Assembly: GCF_003144245.1 (NCBI RefSeq)
Contig: NW_020289984.1
Location: 434,001-498,000 of the forward strand
DNA length: 64,000 nt
Source of the DNA: Jaminaea rosea
Taxonomy: Eukaryota > Basidiomycota > Exobasidiomycetes > Microstromatales
Direction of reading: 5' to 3'
Position numbers and translations under genes: made by a program. The notes beneath the pieces were generated by a model. The model searched no databases. It worked only from the letters and a program-made list of their open reading frames with translations, and was not told the origin of the DNA. Position 1 is the stretch's first letter. Each line of letters begins with the position of its first letter. Below, piece after piece: positions 49,669-60,608 of this stretch.

Positions 49669-51558
49669 CTACTCTCGTGTGACACAGCGCCCAAAGACCT
49701 TGACATGGAGCCAGTCGGCGCCTACTTGAACGCGATTCCTCAGCGAGAAGAGTTTCTGTGCAGGACGGGACGAAAAGAGATGGGTCAGCGAATGGCGGCG
49801 AGAGAAAGGGGAGAAAGCGGAGCGCTCCACCTACTCACGCTGAAATACACTCCTCTCCAAGCAACGAATGTCGCCACACCACCAATGGAGACCTCTCCGT
49901 TCATGAACGGCAGATCCGCAATCGCCTTGTCCCCACCAATGTACGCCAGCGCACCCGCGTGCGAGTAGTGGAAGGGCTTGAGCTTCTCGGCCTTCTTGAG
50001 CATCTTTTGGTAGGTGGGCACCTCATCCCACCTGCCCTCCTTCTGCGCCAGCGCAACCGCCTCATTAAGATCATCAATGCGAGCCATCTGGTTGAAGCGC
50101 TTGCCCAGCCACTTGCCCTGCTGGCTCGCCGATTGAGCGGTAGCCGCGTACGGGGTAGCCGTGCAATCGCCGAGGGCGAAGATGGTCTCCTCCATCCCCT
50201 TGAGACGCATATGGTCGTCCACCTCCAGTCCTCGTCGGTTCTTCTGGCTCTCAGGCAGCTGAGCCATCAAGTCCCTCGTGATCTCCCTCTGCCCATTGCC
50301 CGCCGCCATGACGAACAGGCCGTACGGCATCTTGTCCATCGTCCCATCTGGCTTCTGGACAGTCACGTGCGTCTCGTCGACGTCCTTGAGCATGTGCTTG
50401 GTGAGGACAGAGATCTCCTGCTGGGAGAACTCGTGCTCCGTGTACTCGACGAGCTTCTTGCTGAACATGGGCAAAATGCTCGGCAGGCCCTCGACGAGAG
50501 TGACTTTCACCCTATTTGCGATCTCCGGATACCACTTGCTCAGATCCTCGACCACAAAGTCGCGCAACTCTGCTGCGAACTCTACACCGGTGGGACCACC
50601 GCCGACGACGACTGTGTGGAGCAGACGATCCACCTCAGACTGCGGCTGGCCGGTAATGCAGGCAGACTCGACACAGTCCATGAGACGGTTGCGAATCTTC
50701 TCGGCATCGCGGAGCTCCTTGAGGAAACATCCGTGCTTGCGGACACCGTCGATGCCGAAGGTCTGGGGAGCCGTTCCAACCGAGTAGACGAGGTAGTCAA
50801 AGGGTATCGTGACCGTTCCGAGGGAGCCGTGGATTCTGTGTGGCCAAGCAGGGTGGGTCAGCTTTTGTCCTTCGGAAACTACGCTTCATGCTTCTCCGCC
50901 GCACGCACTCAGACTTGTCCTCAAAGGTGACCGTCTTGGCCTTGACATCGACATGGGTAGCCTCAGCTTCGAGACACTGTACCTCCCTAGCACCGAAGCG
51001 AACCGTCTGCCTAGTAGGCTGAGCGATGGATCGCCCATTGATAGTCCCTACTGTAACAGAGGGAAGCAGCGGCGTGAATAGGAAGTAGTCGGCAGGCGAG
51101 ATGACGATGACATTGTAGTTCCTCGTGTCAATGTTCTGCAGCATCGACGTGGCCGCCCATCCCGAGCCGAGGACGACGATCGTCTTGAGCTTGGGATCTT
51201 GCGGCAGCTGGTCGGGCGGGTTGTTCGCCTCGTACGCATAGTAGCCAAAGGCTCCCAATGACAATGCAGTAGTGGCGTAGATGCCTCGCTTGACCCGCGT
51301 GAAGAAGCCACGACGGGGGCGACCGCCGCCATTGCTGCCGCCGCTGGAGGAGGAGGACGATGAAGAGGAAGGGTTGACAGAAGCTACACCTTGAGCTCCA
51401 GCGACAGCACCGCTGCTGACGGTAGGGGCGGCCCTCCATCGAGACGAGAAGAACAAGGTTCGCGACTGCGAGGCAGAGCCAACCGCGGGCGCGGCGATAA
51501 GGCTGCGCCTGACGAGGGCCGTCGACGATGCCGTCGATCGAGCAGCGGCCATAGCCAT
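49669..51558 (-). CDS. NDE1: Rotenone-insensitive type II NADH dehydrogenase
   Basis: Single-subunit mitochondrial NADH:ubiquinone oxidoreductase that passes electrons to quinone without proton pumping. Exons on the minus strand are 51558-50909, 50835-49839 and 49755-49669, giving 577 residues. The N-terminus (MAMAAARSTASSTALVRRSL) is a presequence. A membrane anchor near GIYATTALSLGAFGYYAY suggests an inner-membrane, space-facing (external) enzyme. FAD site: TIVVLGSGWAATSML. NADH site: TVVVGGGPTGVEFAAEL. The C-terminal GVYFSKLFSLRNR...WLHVKVFGRCVTRE is typical and depends on the short last exon. No EF-hand insert is present. The first donor was set at GTGCGT to keep phase. Confidence 0.94.
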
Positions 51559-52245
51559 GATGGGCGAGGAAGAAGTAGGGAGAGAGGGTTGAGTGGTGGT
51601 TGGTGATGAAGAAGAAAGGGCGGACTGACGATGATGCTGCGATTTCGATTCGGCCTCCTTGATTGGCCCGTCGTCGTCGCCTCGTCTGTTCCTGGGCTTT
51701 GGTCTGTCGAGTCGAGTCGAGTCGTGCGATTCCCAATTGCCCAACAGTTCAAAAAAATCGACCCGCCGCTGCGAGGCGCAGGTGCGGCAACGCGAGGCAA
51801 AGCAGGGCAATGAGCGGCGGCGATCCGTCGAAGGGGCTGCAGGGCTCAAGGCGAGGCAAGGAAGCTCAACCACTGCTGGGCGATCAATGTCATGCTTTCT
51901 TCCTCGCGGCTAGGCTAAGATGTGGCATACGGCAATCTCAATCGTCGACGGGGAACCGGGAATCGACAGCGAAGGCGAGTGTAACCCCAGCGAGTGGGCT
52001 TTGGCCAACAGCCCCTCCATCGGGTGTTGAGAATTCATCGACATGTCGTCGCGGTTCATCGGCGTGTTCGCTTCGCCATCGGCGTTCGTTTCAGGGTGAA
52101 GGAGGGCCACTCGGCCAGGTAAATTGATGAGATTCGGCGTCAAAATGAGGTGACGAGAAGACGGCAATTGAAGGTGAGGTGAGGGCGAAGCTGGGCGTGG
52201 GGTTTGTGGGGTACAGGAGAAAGATGAACAGTCGAAGCTGCAGCT
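51559..52245. other. Intergenic region between NDE gene and WBP2-PEX11 gene
   Basis: 687 bp between two minus-strand genes, holding the NDE promoter/leader and the 3' region of the next gene. A (GTCGA)3 run plus a partial unit lies at 51706-51724. No further gene was seen. Confidence 0.4.
51706..51724. repeat. (GTCGA)3 plus GTCG
   Basis: Tandem pentamer about 150 bp upstream of the NDE start. The same unit occurs at 5513-5527. Confidence 0.6.
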
Positions 52246-54724
52246 CTACGACATCTCCTCGCGCCAGCTCTTGAGCATTCCCGCACCCCCAGCCAACAGG
52301 GCAGTCCAAGCCTCCAGCCCCTCCTTTTCACTGTTCGGCAACAGCAGCTCCGCACCAGCAAAGACAGCCTCACAAGCAGCCACGCGCGTCTCGAGCAGCA
52401 TTTGACTGATCGAGTGGCGTACCCGCTGGAAGCACGACTCGGCGGAGTCGAGGTCTTGCATGGCTGTTTCGACCGGGGATGAGGAGGGGCGACTGGAGGT
52501 GTGGCGATGTAGACGCAATTGTGGGGGATGAAGGTGAGAGAGGTGCGGTGAGGAGGAAATGAGGGGTTGAGGAGCACCCGTGCGGGGATGTGCTGACGCA
52601 AGTGCTGCTGCTGCTTGTTGGGCATCTGCTAGCTTATCGGTGAGGAGGAGTGATTGACGATGAATGCGCCCCAGCGCTCTTCTGCATCTCTTGCGAGCCA
52701 TGGACAGGGTGTAGAGTTGAAGGAGCAGGGCGACGAGCTCGAAGCTGCGCAGAAAGGGGCATTCAGGTCAGCGCCAATCGTACGCTTGCTCGCACCGCCG
52801 CTGCTCACCCTAGCGCTAATCGCTCGAGACCTCTCCTTTGTCTTGCTCTCAATGCTTTGTGGCCCGCTTCGGTGTATCCTGCTCTCGCTATTCTCCAGAC
52901 GACGCTCGATCCGCCAAGGAAAGCGGCCACGTCCGCCGCTTCGCCACAGACCGTGAGGACCTCGACTGCTCCCTCAAGTCGATGGTGCCAAAGTGTCGGT
53001 TCTTGTATCGCATCGACCTCCAGCTGATTGAAACCGTCAGGGCCTGACCGTGACGTGTGTCCCGCTTCTGCTTGCTTGCCCTTCACTTCTTCTCCCTGGT
53101 CACTCTTTCCCTGCTCCGCAATCCTTCCAGCTGCCTCCATGATCCACTTTGAGAGGAGCAGCACCTTCCTCAGATTCTCCGCCGCTTCCCCACCGATATA
53201 TACCCGCCTAAGCGTCTCGCGCCTGAGGTAGCGAGGGAAGAGGAGGAAGAGAACGTGAGGAACAGGCCAGAGACCCCAGAAGCGCGGGCGGCGCACTGAG
53301 CCAAAGGAGCGGTGCGTCAGGAGGGCGAGACCGTGAATGAGTTGCTGGATCGAGCAAGCGGGAGTGACCGAACGGGGCAAGTCAGTACGGGAGCATGAGA
53401 TGAAGCTGTCGTCATTCGCTACCCTCGTGGGACTCACCAGTGCTCGATCACGGCCCTCGGCCGACCTTAGCAGGAGAATGACCGCTTCTCTGGCTCGTGC
53501 TCCGTTGAAACCGCTGCCACTGCCGCTTCCTCTCACCTGATTGCCGTCGGCCGCTGAATTACCGTGCTCGCTACGTTGAGAGGATGAGGAAGATCGGACA
53601 AAGGTCGTGACAGCAGGCGAGGTGGCGCCGTATGCTGGGGGCAGGTCATGCTCCTCAGCACGCTCTCGCTCAAGGTGACCTTGAGTCTGAGTAGAATACG
53701 AAGCCTCGACGCCCGGAGCCATATCGTCTCTCTCAGCTTGACGTCGAATAGCCTCACGCTCCGCCTCCTCATGCTGCAGTGCTACCTTGGCCGCTTCGAG
53801 CTCCTCGGGGTCAAGCTGAGAGACACCGGCGCGCGTAGAGGCCCGGCCTGCGAGGGCAGCGGAACCTGCACCAGTGAGGGTGTCCGCTGAAGAGCCGGAG
53901 CCACCTACGGTGCGGCCGCCTAGAGAGGAGGTGGCCGTTGCAGCGCCACTTGCGACACTTCCCACACTCTCCGCATAGTTGCTTGACTGCTGCAGGGCTG
54001 CTACGCCGCCTGCGGACGGGCGAGCTTGGTAGGCGGCTGTGCGTGCAAGGTAGGGATTGAGGAGCGAGGGGTGTGAGGGTGCATACATTCAACCCATCTC
54101 GCCTCACCCAACTCACGCAGCTGCTCTCCGTGTTGCCCTCCCTTGGCCAGGTTGCGTACCTCCTCAACTGCATCTCGAAACGAGTTTCCGCCGCCCTCCA
54201 AAAACCAGATCTTGAGGATGCCCTTGTTGACGCCAGGTCCCTCGTTCGGCAGGTTGCCGCCGGGCACGGGCAGCACTCCGGCCTCGTAGTAAGGTGCGGC
54301 GAAGACGGGAATCATGTAGCGACAGTCGACGAGATTGCTCAGAGGGACATTGAGGGAGCGCAGATGCTCGGATGCCCTGTCGTTCTCTGCCGGAGCGGGC
54401 AGCATTGGTTGGCGAAGGAAGACGACTCGCTGGTTTGTCACGAAGGCGGTGCCCTTTGCTTCCCATCTGAGCGCAATTCAGTGGTGTCAGCAGGCCGCAA
54501 GATATCTGACCGCTTGTCTCGATCACTCACTTGGCCTTCTTGTCCTTAAAGTCGAGGCTGTGAGGGCGGAGTGGCGGCTGGTGAGCATGCATATATGCAC
54601 TCGCACACGCGCTGCCTCAGACTCACCTCATCTGGCACTTGATGACGGTGTGCCAGATCTTCTCCTCTGGCAAGGGCACAGGCTTGCTGCCATCAGCGTC
54701 TACCATTGCCCAGTTGAGAGCCAT
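52246..54724 (-). CDS. Predicted fusion: WBP2/GRAM-like protein plus PEX11-like peroxin
   Basis: Exons on the minus strand are 54724-54627, 54557-54531, 54466-54108, 54036-53438, 53344-52809 and 52744-52246; every phase matches and gives 705 residues. Residues 1 to about 165 are a WBP2/GRAM-type domain (SLDFKDKKAKWEAKGTAFVTNQRVVFL, NLVDCRYMIPVFAAPYYEAGV). A low-complexity region with the WW ligand PPAY (294-297) follows, as in WBP2. Residues about 341-705 resemble PEX11, gamma/C type: AVILLLRSAEGRDRAL, helix LRKVLLLSKWIMEAAGRI, LERLALGFELVALLLQLYTLSMARKRCRRAL and a C-terminal hydrophobic segment. PEX11 proteins elongate and divide peroxisomes. No stop or obvious ATG lies between the two parts. 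Two separate genes with an unrecognised start is the alternative. Confidence 0.7.
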
Positions 54725-54950
54725 GTTGGGCAAAGATGATGCTGAGATGGTGGGATTGGAGCGGAGTGAAGGGAGCTAAGGAGCGGCGGATGGGCGGGCC
54801 TCACTCGCTCACTTCACGCACGCTTCCTCTCGCTCGGGCCAGTCCAACACGCAGGCTCAGGCACGGCGACGAAGACGGCTTCTTCGCATTCACGCCTCAT
54901 CAAAGCGACTCCTCATCTCACTCTAGGGCGGGTGGAGATAAAGATGCAGC
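54725..54950. promoter_or_regulatory. Divergent promoter between WBP2-PEX11 and AlkB-like genes
   Basis: 226-bp head-to-head spacer; no element recognised. Confidence 0.35.
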
Positions 54951-55736
54951 ATGGTCAACGACTCATTGCGGCACTCTACGTCGCACGACTCCCTCTTCTC
55001 AGCATCGAGCGATGACGGGCAGCAAGCCAGCGGCAAAGTGGCAGCCCTGACACCGCCTCCCATCTCAGGCCTTCTCTTCCTACCCGATCTCCTGTCGTCA
55101 GCAACAGAGCAGCGTCTCATCTCCCAGCTGGACAGCTGTTACCCGCTGGATCGATCAACAGCAGACACATCCAACCAATTCATGCTCTTTGGACGCGCTA
55201 AAGAAGGGCACGACGGCAGCGCCTCATCAGGCTTACCAGGCTGGGCAGACGAGCTCGTGTGTGAGCTCGAGTGCCTCCTGGAGGGCAAGCTTGACGAGAA
55301 GACGATGAGCCTTTTCTTCCCTCTGCGATCGCAAAGGTCTTCTGCACTGCAGCCTTGTCGCTCACGCCAGCTTATCATCAACCATTATCTCCCCTCGCAA
55401 GGCATTACGCCACACATCGACTTGCCCGCCCGTTTTGGTGACGGTATCCTGCTCTGCTCGCTGCGAAGTGGGATTGCGATGGACTTCCAGCGAAAAGACG
55501 AGAAGTTCACTCTTTGGTTGCCGCCGCGTAGTGTGGTGATCCTGTCAGGAGAGGCAAGGTGGGACTGGGAGCATGGGATCGCGGCAAGGGAAGGGGACTG
55601 GGTTGCGTGCGATGAAGGGCCTGAGTGGGTTGCGAGGCAGACTAGAACGAGCGTGACCATCCGTTGGCTTCTACCAGGAGCAGACGTGGTCGGTAGCATG
55701 GAAATTGACGATGACGATGAAGGTTCAATAGCATAG
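54951..55736 (+). CDS. AlkB-like 2-oxoglutarate/Fe(II) dioxygenase
   Basis: Single-exon gene of 261 residues. AlkB homologues oxidatively demethylate DNA, RNA or protein using Fe(II) and 2-oxoglutarate. The iron ligands are His155 and Asp157 (GITPHIDLPARFGD) and a distal His near 209 (GEARWDWEHGI). The 2-oxoglutarate-binding Arg lies in TRTSVTIRWL. The preceding LIINHYLPSQG is the usual nucleotide-recognition-side strand. The acidic C-terminal tail (MEIDDDDEGS) is not conserved. The pattern is nearest to the ALKBH6/7/8-like branch, but the substrate cannot be decided. It is convergent with the coiled-coil gene at only 31 bp between stops. Confidence 0.88.
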   Translation: MVNDSLRHSTSHDSLFSASSDDGQQASGKVAALTPPPISGLLFLPDLLSSATEQRLISQLDSCYPLDRSTADTSNQFMLFGRAKEGHDGSASSGLPGWADELVCELECLLEGKLDEKTMSLFFPLRSQRSSALQPCRSRQLIINHYLPSQGITPHIDLPARFGDGILLCSLRSGIAMDFQRKDEKFTLWLPPRSVVILSGEARWDWEHGIAAREGDWVACDEGPEWVARQTRTSVTIRWLLPGADVVGSMEIDDDDEGSIA

Positions 55737-55767
55737 CATACCACATTGACGTTGCAACTCATCGCAG

Positions 55768-56346
55768 CTACTCAGCCTCCTCCCTCCGAATCTCCTCCCT
55801 CAACTCTCGCTCCTCCAATCTCGCGTTCTCAAGTTTAAGTCGGGCCTCATCGACTACCTGCTTCATCTCTGCTACTTTGTTCTTTTCAGCCTCCTTGTGG
55901 TCCGCTAGGGCGTGAGACAGCCAGCGGAGGCAGGCGAGGTCTGTTGAGATGGAGCGCAGCAGAGATGAGTTTGGTGCGGCGCCTTGCTGTTGTTGAGCTG
56001 ACAGGGTGCTTATGAGAGATTGAAGGAGTGAAGAAGGATTCTGGTGGGATAGAAGACCCAGGTCATGTAAGCTTGAAGCAACGAATCTCCTCTGAACTGT
56101 GCAACGCACCTTGACTTCCGCGGGACCTTCCTGTTGGGCGGCCCCATTTTGCCGCAGGTATTCCTGAATGAGCGACGGTGGCGGGTCCGCCGAATCGATG
56201 CTGCTCCTGATTGTGCAGCTTTCAGTCAGAACCAGCCTGATCAATGGCAAAGTCTCCCACTTACATCTCATCTGCAGAGCCTGAGCGAGAGGGAGGAAGT
56301 GAAAGCAGCTCTCACCGTCAATTCTCAACGAGGGCGGCCCGTGCAT
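55768..56346 (-). CDS. Small coiled-coil protein of unknown function
   Basis: The frame is open from ATG 56346 to the stop at 55768 (192 residues) without splicing. Consensus introns also fit: GTGCGT at 56109 to CAG at 56041, and in the 5' part GTGAG at 56315 and GTAAGT at 56264. The shortest fully spliced form is about 139 residues. The C-terminal half is a strong charged coiled coil (ALADHKEAEKNKVAEMKQVV, then ARLEERELREEIRREEAE). Residues PPPSLIQEYLRQNG and SSLLQSLISTLSAQQQQ lie before it. I do not recognise the family. A subunit of a nuclear or kinetochore assembly is conceivable from size and coiled coil alone, but that is speculation. It is divergent with PRE5 (110 bp). Confidence 0.6.
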   Translation of the reverse strand: MHGPPSLRIDGESCFHFLPLAQALQMRCKWETLPLIRLVLTESCTIRSSIDSADPPPSLIQEYLRQNGAAQQEGPAEVKVRCTVQRRFVASSLHDLGLLSHQNPSSLLQSLISTLSAQQQQGAAPNSSLLRSISTDLACLRWLSHALADHKEAEKNKVAEMKQVVDEARLKLENARLEERELREEIRREEAE

Positions 56347-56456
56347 CGGAGCCGTGGCTCATCTCGCCTGAGGGTTGAGACGCTCGGTCAAGGGCCGCGT
56401 TGGCTCGTCCGTCGACGTTGGTTCTCACCTACTCCACCACCACCCTCGTCACCACC

Positions 56457-57675
56457 ATGTACCGCCAGACGTACGACCAGGATCAGGTCACCTTCTCGCC
56501 CAATGGGAGACTGTTTCAGGTCGAGTATGCTACGGTGAGTACCACTCTAGCACGCTGACCAGCATCGCGAGCGAGCCCGAAGTGACTCTCTGACTCTGAC
56601 CCTCGATGATCCTCCTCCTTCTCGCCTCGCCTCGCCTCGCAGGAAGCTGTCAAGCAAGGCTCCGCCGTCGTAGGACTGCGCAGCAAGACCCACTCAGTCC
56701 TCGTAGCCTTGAAGCGTGCACCCTCTGAGCTGGCCGAACATCAGCAGAAGCTCCTCACCATCGACAGCCACATGGGCATCGGATTCGCCGGACTCACAAA
56801 CGATGCAAGGGTACTCAGTAATTGGATGCGACAGCTCGCTCTCTCCTCGCGCATGACTTATTCGAGGCCTTTGCCCTTGTCAAGGGTGGCGGGAGCCTTG
56901 GCGGACAGGGCGCAGCTGAACACTATGGAGTATGGGAGGAGGCCGTACGGTGTTGGGTTCCTTGTGGCGGGCTATGATGCGTTGGGACCGCACCTCTACG
57001 TGAGCACCAGCTCACAGTGCATTCCAACATCACGGTGAGATCATACGCTGACATTACCCTTCTATTGCCGTGCCGCCGCTTTGCCAGGAATTCTCCCCCG
57101 TCGGCACCTGCTTCGAATACTACGCAATGTCCCTGGGCGCGCGCAGTCAATCCGCAAAGACGTACCTGGAGCGCCGGATCGATGAGTACAAGGAGGAGAC
57201 GGACCTAGACAAGGTGGTCATGCATGGGCTGTACGCGCTGAGGGAGACACTGCAGCAGGGCAAGGAGGTGAGTCGGTGTGGCCCCCAGGACTCAAGATAC
57301 TGACGGAAAGGAATCTTTGCTGACATTGGGATTGCTGCACCGCACCAACAGCTTGAGCCAGCAAGCGTATCAGTCGCCGTCGTTGGACCCGGCTCGGATG
57401 GTGACGTCGCCCCTGGCACCAAGCCGCAGAAGTTCCGACTTGTCGAAGGCGAAGAACTCAAGCGCTACCTGGACAAGATGGAGAAGAGGAGGAACGCAGC
57501 CAATGTCAATGCGCCCGCTACTGCAGCTGCCGCGACTGCTGCTACAGGCCAGCCTTCAGCAGCTGAGACTGGCGCGGCGGGAGACAGTGCTGGTACGGCG
57601 ACGCAGGGGGAGAGTGGGGCACAGCCGGGCCAGCAACCGGGAGACGGGAGTGGGGGGGATAGGATGGAGGAGTGA
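56457..57675 (+). CDS. PRE5: 20S proteasome subunit alpha6
   Basis: Non-catalytic alpha-ring subunit (PSMA1/Pre5). Exons 56457-56534, 56643-56999, 57088-57267 and 57352-57675 all join in phase 0 to give 312 residues. The N-terminal proteasome-alpha signature is [20 protein letters not shown]. Subunit-specific stretches are [42 protein letters not shown] and [22 protein letters not shown]. The Ala/Gly/Gln-rich tail of about 60 residues extends the subunit past the human length and ends in acidic residues. It is divergent with a small coiled-coil gene and convergent with the Grn1-like gene. Confidence 0.95.
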
Positions 57676-57801
57676 CGAGGCGACTGAATGACATTGGTCT
57701 GTCGACTTCAGTTCAATCACTAGTCATTCGATCGCACAGTCCGTCGTCTATGCTGTTCTGAAAAAGTCTACATTGCATATGCTGCCGGTACGTCGATCAT
57801 C

Positions 57802-59996
57802 TTACGCCCTCCTACCGCGCTTCTCAGCCTTTGTGGGCTCCACGAGACGGACGCGCTTCTTCTCCTTCGTCCCAGCAGCATTGGCCTTGGCCTTAGCCTT
57901 GAGCTTCGGCGTCGAGACGAGGGCAGGCGTTGGTGCCGGCACTGACTTGCCTTGCTTGGCGGCCTTGCGACGATCCTTGTGCGACACGACAGGGGTGCTT
58001 TCCTCTTCGACGTCCTCCTCATCCTCGAGCTCCTCTTCGTCGTCGTCGTCGTCGTCTTCCTCATCGATGTCCTCGTCGCCTGAGGGAACGAGAGCGTCCG
58101 AGTCGAGCTCCTCGTCCTCCTCGTCTGAGCCGAGTGCGAAGTCCAGGGCAGAAGGCGTGTCTGAATCGCCTTCGAACTCCTCGTCGTCTTCGTCGTCGTC
58201 TTCGTCCTCATCGTCCTCATCTGCATCGAAGGCGGCCTGCGACACGCGCGGGGCCCAGAGCTGCCACTGCTCTGCTTCCGCCTCAGCATCATCGACTTCC
58301 TGCTCGTCTTCAGCGAAGGGCTGGCCATCGAAAGTAGGCCTACCAAGAGCAATTGCCCCTTCACCGGCGCTCTTCAGTCTAACCTCGCCCACAGCAGGAC
58401 TAGGGTGCAAGTCGCTCCTAGCCTTTTGATGCTCAACAAAAGCCTTCTTCCACTCCCTCCTCGGTAGTGTCACCTCCTCAACCTCCTTCCCCAGCTGCTC
58501 AACAAGCTTGCTCCTCTCATCCTTGGAGAGGTTCATCCACCCTTCCGCATACGAGTAGTACCCTACACACCCGCTGCACCAGTCACGCAGAAGGACGCGT
58601 GCGGCTGCAGACACGTCGGGGAGACCTCCCTTGCGTGCTCGTCCCTGTTGGCGGGCAAGCCCAATCAAGAACTCGTTGGCATCGGCTTGGGCCTTGGCAG
58701 CCTCTGCTGCGAGGAGCTTGTGTTGCACCTCTTCTTCGTCGTCGCCTTCTTCCTCGTCCATCTGAGCGCCAATAGGTGCTCCCGAACCGAAGGCGGGCAC
58801 GTTCCACGTGAACATGAGGTCCTCCCTTGTGTTGTGCTGGACAAGAGGCATGAGTGCCCAGATCAGGGGGACAGGGTCTCCAATCTTTTCTACCTTTCCC
58901 TTGTTGCGGAGTAGGGCGACGAGAGCACGGTTGCGTCTTTGCTGGAAGTCCGAGGGGGAAGAGGCTTGCTCTCGAGACTTCTCGGCGGCTGCAGGGAGGG
59001 ACAGGTCGTCCATATCCTCCTCATCTTCGGCGGAAGCGGCGGGAGCAGATTTCTTGCGACGGGGTGGAAGCAGATGGGTGGTGTCGTACACAGTAGACGC
59101 GGAGGTGGCGTCTCGCTCGCTCAATGCTGAGAGGAGGTGAGAGGCCAGCGAAGAGCGGCCGGAGTGCTCGAGACCGAGGATGGCAATGCCCACCTCGCTG
59201 TTCTTCTTGCTTGCGCCCGCAATACCGTCTGCCAGAGCTGCGACGCTCTCCTTCGAGCTGTCCGAAACGGCAAAGACGCTGGTCGTCGCCTTGGAAGACG
59301 AAGCCCCTTGGCTGTCGCCTTTGAGGGCATGCAGATGCGACGTCAATGCCTCCAGCGGCACAAGGTCAGCCCGCGTGAGGGCGAGGTGAACTTGCTTGCC
59401 TTTGGAAACCGCAAGACGCTCGACGGAGCGGCAGCGCCACGCAGGTGGGTCTCGCGCGTCCAGGGCGAAGACCAGATGTTGGATGCTGTCGTCCTCCAGG
59501 AGGGAGGGCAGAGAGCCCTCGTATTGAGGGGCGGAGCGAGTAGATGCTGAGAGAGCGAGGAGGTTCGCCATATCCTCGTCCTCGTCCTCTTCGCCCTCTA
59601 CCATCTCATCGTCATCCTCGCTGCCCTCACTTTCCTCCTCCTCGGCAACTCCGCCATTCCTCCTCAATTCCGCTCTCCTCTCCTCCTCCAACCGTCTCTG
59701 CTGCTCCCTCTCCCTGTTCTGCTGAATCTGATCAAGTAGCTGTTCCTTGTATGGGAACGAGTTGGGGATTCCAGGATCGGCCTTCTGCTTTGACTTCCAT
59801 TGCGTAGAGCGCTTAGCGTCTCGACGGGACTTGCGGTGGTGCTCGCGCACTTTCTTGGAGATCTTGGCGCGCTGCTTTGTTGATTGGCGCTTAGATGCGC
59901 CTGTGAGTGCGAGATGAGGGGGACTCAAGGTGGTCAGTTGAGAGCTGATAAGGATGAGGTGACGGTGTGGTACGTACGCTTTGGTGGCTTGACCAT
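57802..59996 (-). CDS. GRN1: Nucleostemin/Grn1-like nucleolar protein with degenerate GTPase motifs
   Basis: Exons 59996-59978 and 59900-57802 give 705 residues beginning MVKPPKRASKRQSTKQRAKISKKVREHHRKSRR, the basic nucleolar GN3L/Grn1 domain. A coiled coil follows (QIQQNREREQQRRLEEERRAELR). The circularly permuted GTPase order is kept: G5-like FALDARDPPAWRCRSVERL, then G4-like LTRADLVPL, then G1-like GLEHSGRSS (about 248-256). But G1 lacks the usual PNVGKS lysine and G4 lacks NK, and DTPG is replaced by DTTHLL. GTP binding may be lost. The C-terminus is very acidic (long Asp/Glu runs) then basic. Nug1/Grn1/GNL3 proteins act in 60S assembly. The ATG sits in a 19-base first exon. Confidence 0.85.
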
Positions 59997-60608
59997 GGTT
60001 GCTACACGTCACTTTCGTTTGGTGATGGTGATGTGTTGAGGCGGGAAGCTTCAAGTTGCTTGCCGCCGTTGGAGCGCCTCTTGACCAAAATTCTCAATGG
60101 GACCTCGGAAAAGCAACCAAGCAAGCGGCCTTGCAAGCGGGCGGACCAACGTCGAGAGCAAGTGCAGTCTCCACGTGGACTCGGCGGGGCATCGTGTTTT
60201 CCCCCGACTCGACGGCTGAAGCCCCTCGACAGAGAGACACAGCTCGAGACGGACGCTCGGCGCTTCGACGTCACAAGCGACACTCGTTCGTTGATCAACC
60301 CTCCCCTCAACCCGCTATTGCATCTTACCACCGCAAGCGCGCTTCTCATTTGACCTGGTACTGAGGACTACGGTAGACTGTCTTCCTCTCCTTCGAGCAA
60401 GAGGAGTGTGCTTGACTAGACGTCCATCACTCGTTCCTTCCCTTGGTCAAGACAGCGGATCGACCCCTCCCTCCACCGCCTCGCAGAATCATCAGCAGCA
60501 GCAGCCCCTCATCTCCGGCCTCAAGTTCATAGACAGAGCTCCCCTCTCGTGCCCTCGCCTCCATCTTCGGCCTATCCTTCTCGCCCACTCATACCCTCAT
60601 CTCTCACC
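59997..60608. promoter_or_regulatory. Divergent promoter between GRN1-like and SEC14 genes
   Basis: 612 bp. A CAG-rich stretch lies near 60493. The SEC14 frame is open upstream to an ATG at 60549 but the added residues are not conserved. No RNA gene was found. Confidence 0.4.

Noticed and set aside
49758-50930. 390-codon plus-strand frame
   Set aside because: Antisense to the NADH dehydrogenase main exon; no family pattern.
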